Assembly (NCBI RefSeq): GCF_005843985.1
Contig: NZ_CP040463.1
Span: 670,001-734,000, forward strand
DNA: 64,000 nt
Reading direction: 5' to 3'
From: Caminibacter mediatlanticus TB-2
Lineage (GTDB): Bacteria > Campylobacterota > Campylobacteria > Campylobacterales > Nautiliaceae
Shown piece after piece: positions 55,282 to 64,000 of this stretch. The position numbers were made by a program, and so were the translations under genes. The number at the start of each line of letters is the position of its first letter. Position 1 is the stretch's first letter. The notes beneath the pieces are model-generated. The model was not told the origin of the DNA. It saw only the letters and a program-made list of their open reading frames with translations, and did no database searches.

Positions 55282-57761
55282 ATACTACACTAAAAAAAAT
55301 TTATAATGTCTTTTTTTCGCTTGAAGTTGCAGTTATATTATCTTTGATTTTTATGGCAGGTCAAATATATGCAACTCTTGGGTTTAATACTTTACAAGAA
55401 GCATGGGGTGGAGTTTATGAGACTAAGTGGTTTGAAGCTATTATGTGGCTTCTTGGAATAAATTTAATTGGCGTTATGTTTAAATATAAAACTTATAAAA
55501 AAACACCAATCTTTATTTTGCATTTATCTATTATCGTGATTTTAATAGGGGCGGCCATAACAAGATATTTTGGATATGAAGGTACTCTTCATTTAAGAAA
55601 TGGTGAAACTAAAAATTACATTATGGTAGAGCGCTCAAAAGCAAATCCTGCTGATGTATATAAAAAAGATTTAGGATTTAGTATAAAACTTGATAAATTT
55701 GTTTTAAAACATTACCCTGGAAGTATGCAGCCAAGTAGTTATGAGAGTTTTATAGAAGTAATTGATAAAAATAAAAGTTTTAAATATCATATCTATATGA
55801 ACCATATTTTAGTTTATAAAGGATATAGGTTTTATCAGGCAAGTTATGATATGGATGGTAAAGGCAGTATATTATCTGTAAATCATGACCCAGGTATGTG
55901 GGTTGCTTATTTTGGATATATTTTAATGGCTATTGGATTTTTATGGAGTATGATATATAAAAAGTCAAGGTTTATGATGACAGTTAGAAAATTAAAACAG
56001 AGTGGACTTTTTGCATTTTTATTATTTATTCTTTTTAGTGGAGTTAATGTAAGGGCATTTGACTTAGGTGAGTTTGCAAAAAAAAGCAAAGCAGTTAGTG
56101 ATGAATGGGCTAAAGTATTAGTCCAACAACGTGGTAGAATTGAGCCAATGGATACATTAGATTTAGATATAGTTCATAAATTAACACTAAAATCAAAACT
56201 TTATGGGCTTAACTATAATCAAATAGTAGCTGGAATGGTTGCATATCCAGAAGAGTTTCAAAAACTTCCTTTGATTTATGTAGGTCATCCTGCTATTAGA
56301 AAGCTTCTTGGAATTGAAGGAAAGTATGCTCCATATAATGCGTTTTTTATGCCAAATGGAGATTTTAAATTTACAAAAGAAATTGATAAAGCATTTAAGA
56401 TTCCTGATAAAGATAGAACAGTTTTAGATAGAGAGTGGATAAAACTAAATGAGAGAGTATATATCGCATTTGAAGTATATACAGCAAAAATTTTTAAAAT
56501 TTTTCCAACTCCTAATTCAAAAATGATGAATTACAGATGGTTTAGTATAGCTGATTTACAAAATGCGGTAAAAAGCGGGATGATGAATCCTATTGATGCT
56601 CAATTTTATTTTAATTTATTTAAAAATTTAGCAGATGGTATTAAAACATATAATGTCGAATTAGAGAAAAAAACAAGAGAAAAAATATATGAACTTCAAA
56701 AAACATATTCTGGTGAAATTTTGCCAAGTGAAAGTAGAATTAAATGGGAGATTTTTTATAACAGAGCTCAAATTTTTCCAATGTTAATTGGTATTTATTC
56801 AACTCTTGGCTTAATAGCTATGTTTTTAGGATTTTTTGAGATTATTAGACAAAAAAGATTTAAAAAAATTGAAACTTTAATAGTTGGACTTGGATGGTTA
56901 GCGTTAATTTTACATACAGCTAATATGCTTCTTAGATGGTATATCTCAGGTCATGCTCCTTGGTCAGATGCTTACGAATCAATTATATTTATTGCTTGGG
57001 GTAGTGCATTTGCATCAGTATTCTTTTTTAGAAAATCAATGCTTGCACTTGGGGCTGGTCTTTTTGTAGCAGGTATGTTTATGATGGTAGCACATCTTAA
57101 TAATATTAATCCTCAAATTACAAATTTAGTACCAGTTCTTAAAAGTTATTGGTTATTAATTCATGTTGCTGTAATTACTTCAAGTTATGGATTCTTAGCA
57201 GTTGGTGGAATGCTTGGATTTTTAAACCTTATTTTATTTGCAATGAATAAAAAATATAATCTTGAAAATCAAATTAAACAACTTAATAATGTAATATATC
57301 TTGCTTTATACATTGGTCTTGCATTACTTAGTGTTGGAACATTTCTTGGTGGAGTTTGGGCAAATGAGAGTTGGGGTAGATATTGGTCTTGGGACCCAAA
57401 AGAGACTTGGAGTTTAATTAGTATGATAGTTTATGCAATTACAATTCATGGAAAAATGATTCCAAAACTAAGAGGTGAATTTATATTCTCACTTCTTTCA
57501 TTTTTAGCATTTTTCTATATTTTATTTACATATTTTGGGGTAAATTTCTATATTGCACAAGGTCTTCATAGTTATGGTCAAGGTGTAGCTGATGGTTATG
57601 GTTGGGTAAATATTTTATTTGCTGGAATGGGTGCATGGTTTGTAGTAGTTTTAGTTTCAATATTTATGGCAATTTCAAGTAAAATATCAAAACCTGTTGT
57701 AATTAAAGAAGAAAATAAAAATAATGATTATCATCCACAAGGGGAAAATAATGGTATGTGA
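55278..57761 (+). CDS. ccsBA: cytochrome c synthase CcsBA (ResB-ResC fusion)
   Basis: 827 residues. N-terminal CcsB/ResB part (about 1-240, helices near 15-35, 50-70 and 200-220 with a periplasmic domain containing LHLRNGETKNYIMVERSK), a linker, then CcsA/ResC (about 490-800) with the heme-handling WWD stretch WANESWGRYWSWDPKETW, and conserved His in ILHTANMLLRW, LLIHVAVITSSYG and YAITIHGKM. It exports heme and attaches it to CxxCH motifs (system II). The fusion is typical of Campylobacterota. It serves the many cytochromes encoded here. Followed by hem genes. Confidence 0.95.
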   Translation: MNTTLKKIYNVFFSLEVAVILSLIFMAGQIYATLGFNTLQEAWGGVYETKWFEAIMWLLGINLIGVMFKYKTYKKTPIFILHLSIIVILIGAAITRYFGYEGTLHLRNGETKNYIMVERSKANPADVYKKDLGFSIKLDKFVLKHYPGSMQPSSYESFIEVIDKNKSFKYHIYMNHILVYKGYRFYQASYDMDGKGSILSVNHDPGMWVAYFGYILMAIGFLWSMIYKKSRFMMTVRKLKQSGLFAFLLFILFSGVNVRAFDLGEFAKKSKAVSDEWAKVLVQQRGRIEPMDTLDLDIVHKLTLKSKLYGLNYNQIVAGMVAYPEEFQKLPLIYVGHPAIRKLLGIEGKYAPYNAFFMPNGDFKFTKEIDKAFKIPDKDRTVLDREWIKLNERVYIAFEVYTAKIFKIFPTPNSKMMNYRWFSIADLQNAVKSGMMNPIDAQFYFNLFKNLADGIKTYNVELEKKTREKIYELQKTYSGEILPSESRIKWEIFYNRAQIFPMLIGIYSTLGLIAMFLGFFEIIRQKRFKKIETLIVGLGWLALILHTANMLLRWYISGHAPWSDAYESIIFIAWGSAFASVFFFRKSMLALGAGLFVAGMFMMVAHLNNINPQITNLVPVLKSYWLLIHVAVITSSYGFLAVGGMLGFLNLILFAMNKKYNLENQIKQLNNVIYLALYIGLALLSVGTFLGGVWANESWGRYWSWDPKETWSLISMIVYAITIHGKMIPKLRGEFIFSLLSFLAFFYILFTYFGVNFYIAQGLHSYGQGVADGYGWVNILFAGMGAWFVVVLVSIFMAISSKISKPVVIKEENKNNDYHPQGENNGM

Positions 57762-58221
57762 TTTATGCGGAAGTGATAAAAATGTTGAAGCTTATAGAGT
57801 TGAGCCAAAAGATGAGTATATTAATTTATGTGAATTATGTAGAAATCAAATTGAGAGTGGAAATTTAGATGAAAACCACTTTCAATGTTTAAATGATTCA
57901 ATGTGGAGTGAAAAGAGTGCAGTAAAAGTTTTAACTTATAGACTTCTTAAAAAATTAGGTAGAGGTGATTTAATAGATATGATGTATCTTGAAAATGATG
58001 AATTAGCTTGGGCAGAAGATGAAAAAGAAGAAAAGTTTGATAGTGTAGGAAATAAGCTTAAAGATGGTGATAATGTAATGGTAATTAAAGATTTAAATGT
58101 AAAAGGTGGTAACACAATAAAAAGAGGAGAGATATTTAAAAATATTAGGCTTGGAGATACACCTGGGCATATTTTATGCAAAAATATTTATATAAAAACG
58201 GAGTTTGTAAAAAAGGTGTAA
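57751..58221 (+). CDS. PhnA-like zinc-ribbon protein
   Basis: 156 residues from ATG 57751, preceded by GGGGAAAA; overlaps ccsBA by 11 bases. Zinc ribbon CDLCGSDK...CELCRNQIESG, then SMWSEKSAVKVLTYRLLKKL and the C-terminal PhnA domain DSVGNKLKDGDNVMVIKDLN, VKGGNTIKRGEIFKNI. PhnA/YjdM proteins are widespread, and their true function is unsettled despite the phosphonate name. One base before hemA, so in the same operon. Confidence 0.82.
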   Translation: MVCDLCGSDKNVEAYRVEPKDEYINLCELCRNQIESGNLDENHFQCLNDSMWSEKSAVKVLTYRLLKKLGRGDLIDMMYLENDELAWAEDEKEEKFDSVGNKLKDGDNVMVIKDLNVKGGNTIKRGEIFKNIRLGDTPGHILCKNIYIKTEFVKKV

Positions 58222-58222
58222 G

Positions 58223-59482
58223 ATGTATTTTATTTTAAGTTTTAATTATAGAAATTCAGATGTAACACTTAGAAGTAAATTAGCAAATCTTAAATTAGAA
58301 GATTTTGCAGATTTTAAAGAAGTTATGCTTTTATCTACTTGTAATAGAATAGAAATTATTTTTGATAAAAAATGGGATTTGAATGAACTTTATGATAAAG
58401 TTTTTTATAAAGTTATTACTCCTGAGGAGATGATAAAAGCAGAGATTTATGAAGAAGACGAGGCAATTGAACATATTTTTAAAGTTGCTGCATCATTAGA
58501 TTCTATGGTTGTTGGTGAAACTCAAATTACAGGTCAATTAAAAGAAGCTTTTTATGAAGCCTATGAAAAACATTTTATAGGAAAAGATTTAACAAGACTT
58601 ATTCATTTTTCTTTTAAATGTGCAAAAAAAATTAGAAATCAAACAAATATTTCTTCTGAGCCTGTTAGTATTGCAAGTATTGCAGTTAAAAAAGCAAAAG
58701 AAGAGCTTAATGATTTAAGTGGGTATAGTGCAATAGTAGTAGGAGTTGGGGATACTGCAAGAATTGTTTGTAAAAATTTAATCAAAGAGGGTGTAAATAT
58801 AATTTTAGTTAATAGAACAGTTGAGAATGCTTTTTCTTTAAAAGAAGAACTTGGAGATGAAGTAAATATTGATGTCCATTCATTAGATTCACTTCCAAAA
58901 TTAATTAATAATTATCGTTTATTATTTACTGCAACTGCTTCAAATGAGCCAATTATAAAAAAAGAGTTTATAAAAGAGACAAAATTTAAAAGATTATGGT
59001 TTGATTTAGCTATCCCAAATGATATTGAGGATATAAGTTGTATAAATATAAAAATCATAAAAGTAGATGATTTAAAAGAGATAAGTGAAAAAAATTTAAA
59101 AAAAAGAGAAAATGAATTAAAAAATGCAAATCGTATTATAAAAAAATGTGTAGAAGAGTATAAAAAATATTTAAATTCTGTATCAGTAGAACCTACTATA
59201 AAATTTCTTCAAGATAAAGCGCATGAATGTGCAAAAAGAGCTTTAAAAAATGCTGTAAAAAAACATTATATTCCAGCTGAGCTTGAAGAAGAAGTCGAAA
59301 AAGTTTTACATAATGCCTTTAAAAGATTTTTACATCATCCAAATATGACTTTAAGAAAAATGTCAGATTCACCAGAAGTGGATTTATTTATATCAGTAAT
59401 AAAAAGACTATTTGGAGAGAATGATTTAAAAATGGATATGAATAAATGTGAGTATCATATGGAAAAAGGTATTTTTAAATAA
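58223..59482 (+). CDS. hemA: glutamyl-tRNA reductase
   Basis: 419 residues. Catalytic Cys in [10 protein letters not shown] (about 38), [15 protein letters not shown], then NADPH domain [15 protein letters not shown] and VNRTVENA, and a C-terminal dimerisation helix bundle. First committed step of C5-route heme synthesis. Starts a run hemA-hemE-hemB-hemC-hemN downstream of the cytochrome c synthase. Confidence 0.96.
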   Translation: MYFILSFNYRNSDVTLRSKLANLKLEDFADFKEVMLLSTCNRIEIIFDKKWDLNELYDKVFYKVITPEEMIKAEIYEEDEAIEHIFKVAASLDSMVVGETQITGQLKEAFYEAYEKHFIGKDLTRLIHFSFKCAKKIRNQTNISSEPVSIASIAVKKAKEELNDLSGYSAIVVGVGDTARIVCKNLIKEGVNIILVNRTVENAFSLKEELGDEVNIDVHSLDSLPKLINNYRLLFTATASNEPIIKKEFIKETKFKRLWFDLAIPNDIEDISCINIKIIKVDDLKEISEKNLKKRENELKNANRIIKKCVEEYKKYLNSVSVEPTIKFLQDKAHECAKRALKNAVKKHYIPAELEEEVEKVLHNAFKRFLHHPNMTLRKMSDSPEVDLFISVIKRLFGENDLKMDMNKCEYHMEKGIFK

Positions 59483-59495
59483 AAAAGGAGAAAAA

Positions 59496-60536
59496 ATGAG
59501 CAATATTTTTATTGATGCCTGTTTTGGAAGAGAAACTCCCTATACTCCTGTTTGGATGATGAGACAAGCTGGAAGATATTTGCCTGAATATATGGAAGTT
59601 AGAAAAAAAGTTGGTAATTTTTTAGATATGACAAGAAATCCTGAAATAGTAGCAGAAGTAACTCTTCAACCAATTGAAATTTTAGATGTAGATGCAGCTA
59701 TTTTATTTAGTGATATTCTTAATCTTCCAATGGAAATGGGACTTTCTTTAAGATTTGAAAAAGGAGTAGGGCCTGTTTTTGATAAAACAATTGATAGTGA
59801 AAAAGATATTGATAATTTAGACCCAAATGCTGATGAAAAACTTTTTTATGTATATGAAGGAATTAAAAAAATAAAAGAGAGATTGCCTAAGAATAAAGCA
59901 CTAATTGGGTTTGCTGGGTCTCCTTGGACAATTGCTACTTATATGGTAGAAGGAAGAGGTAGCAAACAATATGCAAAAATAAAAAAGATGGTCTATTCAA
60001 ATCCAATGCTTCTTCATAGACTTTTAGCATTTAATACAAAAGAGACAATTGAATATTTATCTAAACAAATTGAAGCTGGGGCAGATGCTGTAATGATTTT
60101 TGATAGTTGGGGAAGTGCATTAGAGAAAGAAAAGTTTTTTGAGTTTTCTTGGAATTATATGAAAGAGATAGCTAAAAATATTAAACAAAATTATCCAACT
60201 ATTCCTGTAATTGGATTTAGCAAAGGAGTTGGGCTTTATTATCCTGATATGGACGGTGAGTTTGATGTAATAGGTGTTGATTGGTCAGTACCAATGGATT
60301 ATGCCCTTGGGATTTTTAAAGATAATTATACTCTTCAAGGAAATATGGACCCTACAAGACTTTATTCAAAATCTGCAACAAAAGAAGCAGTTGAGAAAAT
60401 TGCAAAAATTATGAAAGGTCATAGACATATTTTTAATTTAGGTCATGGAATTTTGCCTGATGTACCTGTTGAGAATGCTAAATATTTTGTTGATTTGTGT
60501 AAAGAAGTTAGCAGAAAATTAAAGGAAGAGGAATGA
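59496..60536 (+). CDS. hemE: uroporphyrinogen decarboxylase
   Basis: 346 residues from ATG 59496 with SD AAAAAGGAG; an upstream in-frame start lies inside hemA. Signatures [35 protein letters not shown] with the catalytic Asp, [16 protein letters not shown] and [13 protein letters not shown]. Converts uroporphyrinogen III to coproporphyrinogen III. Overlaps hemB by 4 bases. Confidence 0.97.
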   Translation: MSNIFIDACFGRETPYTPVWMMRQAGRYLPEYMEVRKKVGNFLDMTRNPEIVAEVTLQPIEILDVDAAILFSDILNLPMEMGLSLRFEKGVGPVFDKTIDSEKDIDNLDPNADEKLFYVYEGIKKIKERLPKNKALIGFAGSPWTIATYMVEGRGSKQYAKIKKMVYSNPMLLHRLLAFNTKETIEYLSKQIEAGADAVMIFDSWGSALEKEKFFEFSWNYMKEIAKNIKQNYPTIPVIGFSKGVGLYYPDMDGEFDVIGVDWSVPMDYALGIFKDNYTLQGNMDPTRLYSKSATKEAVEKIAKIMKGHRHIFNLGHGILPDVPVENAKYFVDLCKEVSRKLKEEE

Positions 60537-61513
60537 ATCTTAGAAGATTAAGGCTTAATTCTAATATTAGAGATTTAATAAGAGAAAATTATGTAACAAA
60601 AAATGATTTAATAATGCCTATCTTTATTAAAGAAGAGTTAGATGGTAAAAATGAAATAAAATCAATGCCTGGAATTTATCAATTTGGAGAAAATGCTTTT
60701 TTAGATGAAGTAGCTGAATGTATAGATTTAGGAATTAAAGCCGTTATTTTATTTGGAATTCCAAAGCTTAAAGATAGTTGCGGGTCTGATGCATTAGATG
60801 AAGAGGGACTTATAGCAAGAAGTGTAAGAAAAATAAAAGAGACTTTTGGTGATAAAATAGCTGTAATTACTGATTTATGTTTTTGTGAATTTACTGACCA
60901 TGGACATTGTGGAATAATAAATCCGAAATTAAAAACAGTTGATAATGATGCTACTCTTGAAATTAGCAAAAAACAAGCTTTAATTCACGCGAGTGCTGGG
61001 GTTGATATGATAGCACCAAGTGGAATGATGGATGGAATAATTAAGGCATTAAGAGAAGTCCTTGATAATAATGAATTTAGTCATATTCCAATAATGAGCT
61101 ATTCTACAAAATTTGCATCATCATTTTATGGACCTTTTAGAGATGCGGCTGAGAGTGCACCAAGTTTTAATGAGTATATTCCAAAGGATAGAAAAACATA
61201 TCAAATGGATATTGCAAATTCAAGAGAAGCTTTACTTGAAAGTTTAATTGATCAAGAAGAAGGTGCTGATATACTAATGGTAAAACCAGCATTAGCTTTT
61301 TTAGATATTGTAAAAACTATAAAAGAAAAAACTCTTAGACCACTTTGTGTTTATAATGTTAGTGGTGAATATTCTATGGTAAAAGCGGCAAGTCTTAGTG
61401 GATGGATGGATTATGAGAGTTTAATGATGGAGATTTTAACTTCATTTAAAAGAGCTGGGGCTGATATGATTATAAGTTATCATAGTAAAGATGCTGCAAA
61501 AATATTAAATTAA
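60533..61513 (+). CDS. hemB: delta-aminolevulinic acid dehydratase
   Basis: 326 residues. [20 protein letters not shown] start, metal-site cysteines in [29 protein letters not shown], first Lys in [18 protein letters not shown] and Schiff-base Lys in [13 protein letters not shown]. Condenses two ALA to porphobilinogen. The Cys triad implies the zinc-dependent form. Confidence 0.97.
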   Translation: MNLRRLRLNSNIRDLIRENYVTKNDLIMPIFIKEELDGKNEIKSMPGIYQFGENAFLDEVAECIDLGIKAVILFGIPKLKDSCGSDALDEEGLIARSVRKIKETFGDKIAVITDLCFCEFTDHGHCGIINPKLKTVDNDATLEISKKQALIHASAGVDMIAPSGMMDGIIKALREVLDNNEFSHIPIMSYSTKFASSFYGPFRDAAESAPSFNEYIPKDRKTYQMDIANSREALLESLIDQEEGADILMVKPALAFLDIVKTIKEKTLRPLCVYNVSGEYSMVKAASLSGWMDYESLMMEILTSFKRAGADMIISYHSKDAAKILN

Positions 61514-61545
61514 TGTATAATTAACTTTAAAAAAGGATTGTGTAG

Positions 61546-62433
61546 ATGAAATTAACAATTGCAACTCGCGGAAGTAAATTAGCATTATGGCAAGCTGAGT
61601 GGGTAAAAAAAAGGTTAGAAAATTTAGGTCATGAAGTTGATTTAAAAATTGTAACAACAACAGGTGATAAGATTTTAGATAAACCCTTAGCAAGTATTGG
61701 AGGAAAGGGACTTTTTATTAAAGAAGTTGAAGAAGCATTGCATAGAGGTGAAGCTCAAATTGCTGTGCATTCTCTAAAAGATTTTCCAACTGAATATAAT
61801 AAAGAACATTTTACTCTTGCAGCAGTTCCTAAAAGAGAAGCAGTAGAAGATGTATTTTTATCTGAAACATTTGAGACATTAGCAGAATTGCCTCATAATG
61901 CTGTTGTTGGTACAAGTTCGATTAGAAGAGCAATGCAACTTAAAGCGTTTAGAGAAGATTTAGTAATAAGTGATCTAAGAGGAAATGTGGATACAAGAAT
62001 TAACAAACTAAAAAAAGGCGAATATGATGCAATAATCTTAGCTTATGCAGGAGTTAAGAGACTTAATATGATTAAAGAAGTAAAATATTTTGAGATTTTA
62101 GATACAGATATAATGATTCCGGCAATGGGACAGGGAGCATTAGGAATTGAGACAATAAAAGATGAGAAAGTAATAGAAGCGGTAAAACCTTTAAATGATT
62201 TGTGGACAAAAATTGAAGTTACTATTGAGAGAGATTTTGTAGATGAGTTAAATCTTGGATGTCATGCACCAGTTGGGGTAAATGCAAAAATTATGGTTGA
62301 TGATTCTATTAAAATAAAAGCTGCAATTTTAGATAAAAACAATAAAGTGATTAAAAAAGAGATGGTAGTGTCATTTGATGAATGGGAAAATGCAGGAAGA
62401 GAATTTGCAGAGGAATTTAAGGAATACTTATGA
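61546..62433 (+). CDS. hemC: hydroxymethylbilane synthase
   Basis: 295 residues. TIATRGSKLALWQAEWVKKR, HSLKDFPTEY with the catalytic Asp, GTSSIRRAMQLKAFR, LRGNVDTRINKLKKGEYDAI, and the dipyrromethane-bearing Cys in LNLGCHAPVGVNA. Polymerises porphobilinogen. Overlaps hemN by 4 bases. Confidence 0.97.
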   Translation: MKLTIATRGSKLALWQAEWVKKRLENLGHEVDLKIVTTTGDKILDKPLASIGGKGLFIKEVEEALHRGEAQIAVHSLKDFPTEYNKEHFTLAAVPKREAVEDVFLSETFETLAELPHNAVVGTSSIRRAMQLKAFREDLVISDLRGNVDTRINKLKKGEYDAIILAYAGVKRLNMIKEVKYFEILDTDIMIPAMGQGALGIETIKDEKVIEAVKPLNDLWTKIEVTIERDFVDELNLGCHAPVGVNAKIMVDDSIKIKAAILDKNNKVIKKEMVVSFDEWENAGREFAEEFKEYL

Positions 62434-63782
62434 TCGATTTTAAAAAATATGCTAAATTTTCAAGACACGCACCAAGATATACATCATATCCTACTGCTAT
62501 TGAATTTAAAGAGTTAGCACCAGAAGATATTTATGAAGATTTAAAAAGTAATAAGCCTATTAGTCTTTATTTTCATCTTCCTTTTTGTAAAAGTGCTTGT
62601 TATTTTTGTGGATGTAATGTAATTTATACAAGTAAAGCTGATAAAAGAAGAAGGTATATTGATTATTTAAAAAAAGAACTCAAACTTTGGTCAGAATATC
62701 TTGATACTAATAGATTAGTTAGGCAACTACATTTTGGAGGTGGGACTCCTACCTTTTTTACTCCGCAAGAATTAGAAGAGATTTTTGAATTAATTTATTC
62801 ATATTTTAAAAATTTTGAAAGTGATGCAGAAATTAGTGTTGAAATTGATCCAAGATTTTTTGATGAAAATCATATGAAAGTTTTAAAAAAATATGGTGTT
62901 AATAGAATAAGTTTTGGAGTTCAAGATTTTAATGAACAAACTCAAAAAGCGGTAAATAGGATTCAGCCTTTCGATTTAACCAAAAAAGCAGTAGATATTG
63001 CAAGAAATTATGGAATAAATTCTATAAATATTGATTTGATTTATGGGCTTCCATATCAAAATTTAGAAACTTTTAAAAATACTCTTAAATTAGTAAAAGA
63101 ACTTAATCCAGATAGACTTGCGGTGTTTAATTATGCACATGTCCCTTGGCTTAAAAAAGGAATGAGAAAAATTGATGAAACTACTCTTCCAGCTCCTGAG
63201 GAGAAACTTAAAATTTTTAAATATACAATAGACTTCTTTGAAAATAATGGCTACAAAATGATTGGTATGGACCATTTTGCAAAAGAAGATGATGAATTAT
63301 TTAAGGCTATTGAAAAAGGCGAACTTCATAGAAATTTCCAAGGATATACCACAAAAGGTGGAGCAGATTTAATAGGAATTGGGCTAACTTCTATAAGTGA
63401 AACAGATAAAGCATATTTTCAAAATTATAAAGATTTAAAAACTTATGAAAAAGCAATTGATGAAGAAAAACTACCAATATTTAGAGGTGTTAAATTAAAT
63501 GAAGAAGATTTAATTAGAAAATATGTAATTATGGAGATGATGGCAAATTTTAGTTTTGATATACAAAGATTTGAAGAAAAATTTGGTATTAATTTTTTTG
63601 AAAAGTTTGAAGAAGAGATAAAAGAACTTGAAGAGTTTATAAAAGAAGGTTTAGTAGAAATTACGCCTAAAAAAATTAATGTGAGCAAAACAGGAAGTTT
63701 ATTAATTAGAAATATTGTTTTGCCATTTGATGAATATTTTAAGAAAATGAAAAATCAAAAAGTTTTTTCTAAAACTATTTAA
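62430..63782 (+). CDS. hemN: oxygen-independent coproporphyrinogen III oxidase
   Basis: 450 residues. Radical-SAM motif FHLPFCKSACYFCGCN (the CxxxCxxC set plus the extra Cys of HemN), RHAPRYTSYPTAIEF at the start, QLHFGGGTPTFFTPQEL, RISFGVQDFNEQTQKAVNRI and NIDLIYGLPYQ. Oxidative decarboxylation of coproporphyrinogen without oxygen, fitting anaerobic growth. True HemN rather than HemW by length and the extra Cys. Confidence 0.95.
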   Translation: MIDFKKYAKFSRHAPRYTSYPTAIEFKELAPEDIYEDLKSNKPISLYFHLPFCKSACYFCGCNVIYTSKADKRRRYIDYLKKELKLWSEYLDTNRLVRQLHFGGGTPTFFTPQELEEIFELIYSYFKNFESDAEISVEIDPRFFDENHMKVLKKYGVNRISFGVQDFNEQTQKAVNRIQPFDLTKKAVDIARNYGINSINIDLIYGLPYQNLETFKNTLKLVKELNPDRLAVFNYAHVPWLKKGMRKIDETTLPAPEEKLKIFKYTIDFFENNGYKMIGMDHFAKEDDELFKAIEKGELHRNFQGYTTKGGADLIGIGLTSISETDKAYFQNYKDLKTYEKAIDEEKLPIFRGVKLNEEDLIRKYVIMEMMANFSFDIQRFEEKFGINFFEKFEEEIKELEEFIKEGLVEITPKKINVSKTGSLLIRNIVLPFDEYFKKMKNQKVFSKTI

Positions 63783-63793
63783 AGGCAAAAAAA

Positions 63794-64000
63794 ATGAGAA
63801 TTTCAATAGGAAATCTTCCATTAAAAAATATTAAAGCTGATATTTTTATGCATCCAATTAAATATAAAGATAGCATAATTTACGAACCAATGAGTGAAGA
63901 AGCTGTAATTGCTTTAATAACTAAACATTTTACATATGATAAGGTCCCAGAATATATAAATGATTATTTTGATGAAATGGATGATGGATATTTATTTAGT
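63794..64000 (+). CDS. unidentified protein, cut by the window end
   Basis: 69 codons visible from ATG 63794 (preceded by AAAGGCAAAAAA), 11 bases after hemN: RISIGNLPLKNIKADIFMHP...PMSEEAVIALITKHF...YINDYFDEMDDGYLFS. No domain recognised. Its tight spacing puts it in the heme operon. Confidence 0.7.
   Translation, partial: MRISIGNLPLKNIKADIFMHPIKYKDSIIYEPMSEEAVIALITKHFTYDKVPEYINDYFDEMDDGYLFS

Overview
The window is a piece of an AT-rich Campylobacterota (epsilonproteobacterial) chromosome, most likely from the Nautiliales (Nautilia/Caminibacter/Lebetimonas type). This is inferred from the napAGHBFLD gene order, the octaheme Hao-like cytochrome next to it, the flhF-flhG-fliA-fliM-fliY flagellar block, system II cytochrome c maturation (CcsBA) and a Csd4/Pgp1-type peptidoglycan carboxypeptidase. 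The gene set suits an anaerobic or microaerobic, motile, nitrate-respiring bacterium. No species can be named from the sequence alone.

Layout. 1-2.7 kb: 3' part of an rRNA operon (23S, 5S). 2.8-4.1 kb: two nested IS1-like elements; an intact copy with 15-bp inverted repeats and an 8-bp target duplication sits inside a decayed relative of opposite orientation. 4.3-7.5 kb: an accessory patch of a DUF2000 gene, a frameshifted BacB-like cupin, a frameshifted EamA transporter, a frameshifted BacA-like prephenate decarboxylase and an intact AraC regulator, read here as a decaying bacilysin/anticapsin-type locus. 7.6-8.0 kb: four tRNAs (Lys, Glu, Val, Asp) behind a consensus promoter. 8.0-12.7 kb: a Csd4/Pgp1-like carboxypeptidase and a Pqi-type lipid-transport operon with PqiA split in two. 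12.8-18 kb: RAYT transposase, gap, a soluble chemoreceptor and an EAL protein. 18-27.6 kb: rpsF-ssb-rpsR behind an S6:S18-type leader, then alr, xseA, a second chemoreceptor, flgL, ftsK and an OmpA lipoprotein. 27.6-35.8 kb: amidohydrolase, aroQ, peptidase, folK and the flagellar regulatory/switch genes. 35.8-40.5 kb: Fe-S reductase, lgt, PPOX-like gene, and thioredoxin/CcdA/cytochrome c genes.

40.7-54.8 kb is the respiratory core: hao-like octaheme cytochrome, napD-L-F-B-H-G-A (minus strand), modA-TOBE-modB-modC, an OmpR-type two-component system and a NapC/NrfH-type tetraheme cytochrome. Together they fit nitrate reduction by Nap (with its molybdenum supply) followed by nitrite reduction through Hao, as in the reverse-HURM ammonification scheme proposed for Nautilia. 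An 11-bp tandem repeat (AGCACTTTTTT) lies upstream of hao, between nap and mod, and upstream of the tetraheme gene. At hao and the tetraheme gene it has identical spacing to a -10 box. The OmpR-type regulator encoded between these loci is the obvious candidate to bind it.

54.8-64 kb: CcsX/CcsBA cytochrome c maturation, a PhnA-like protein, and a heme synthesis operon hemA-hemE-hemB-hemC-hemN, ending in a gene cut by the window edge. Cytochrome-rich respiration, heme synthesis and cytochrome c maturation therefore lie side by side.
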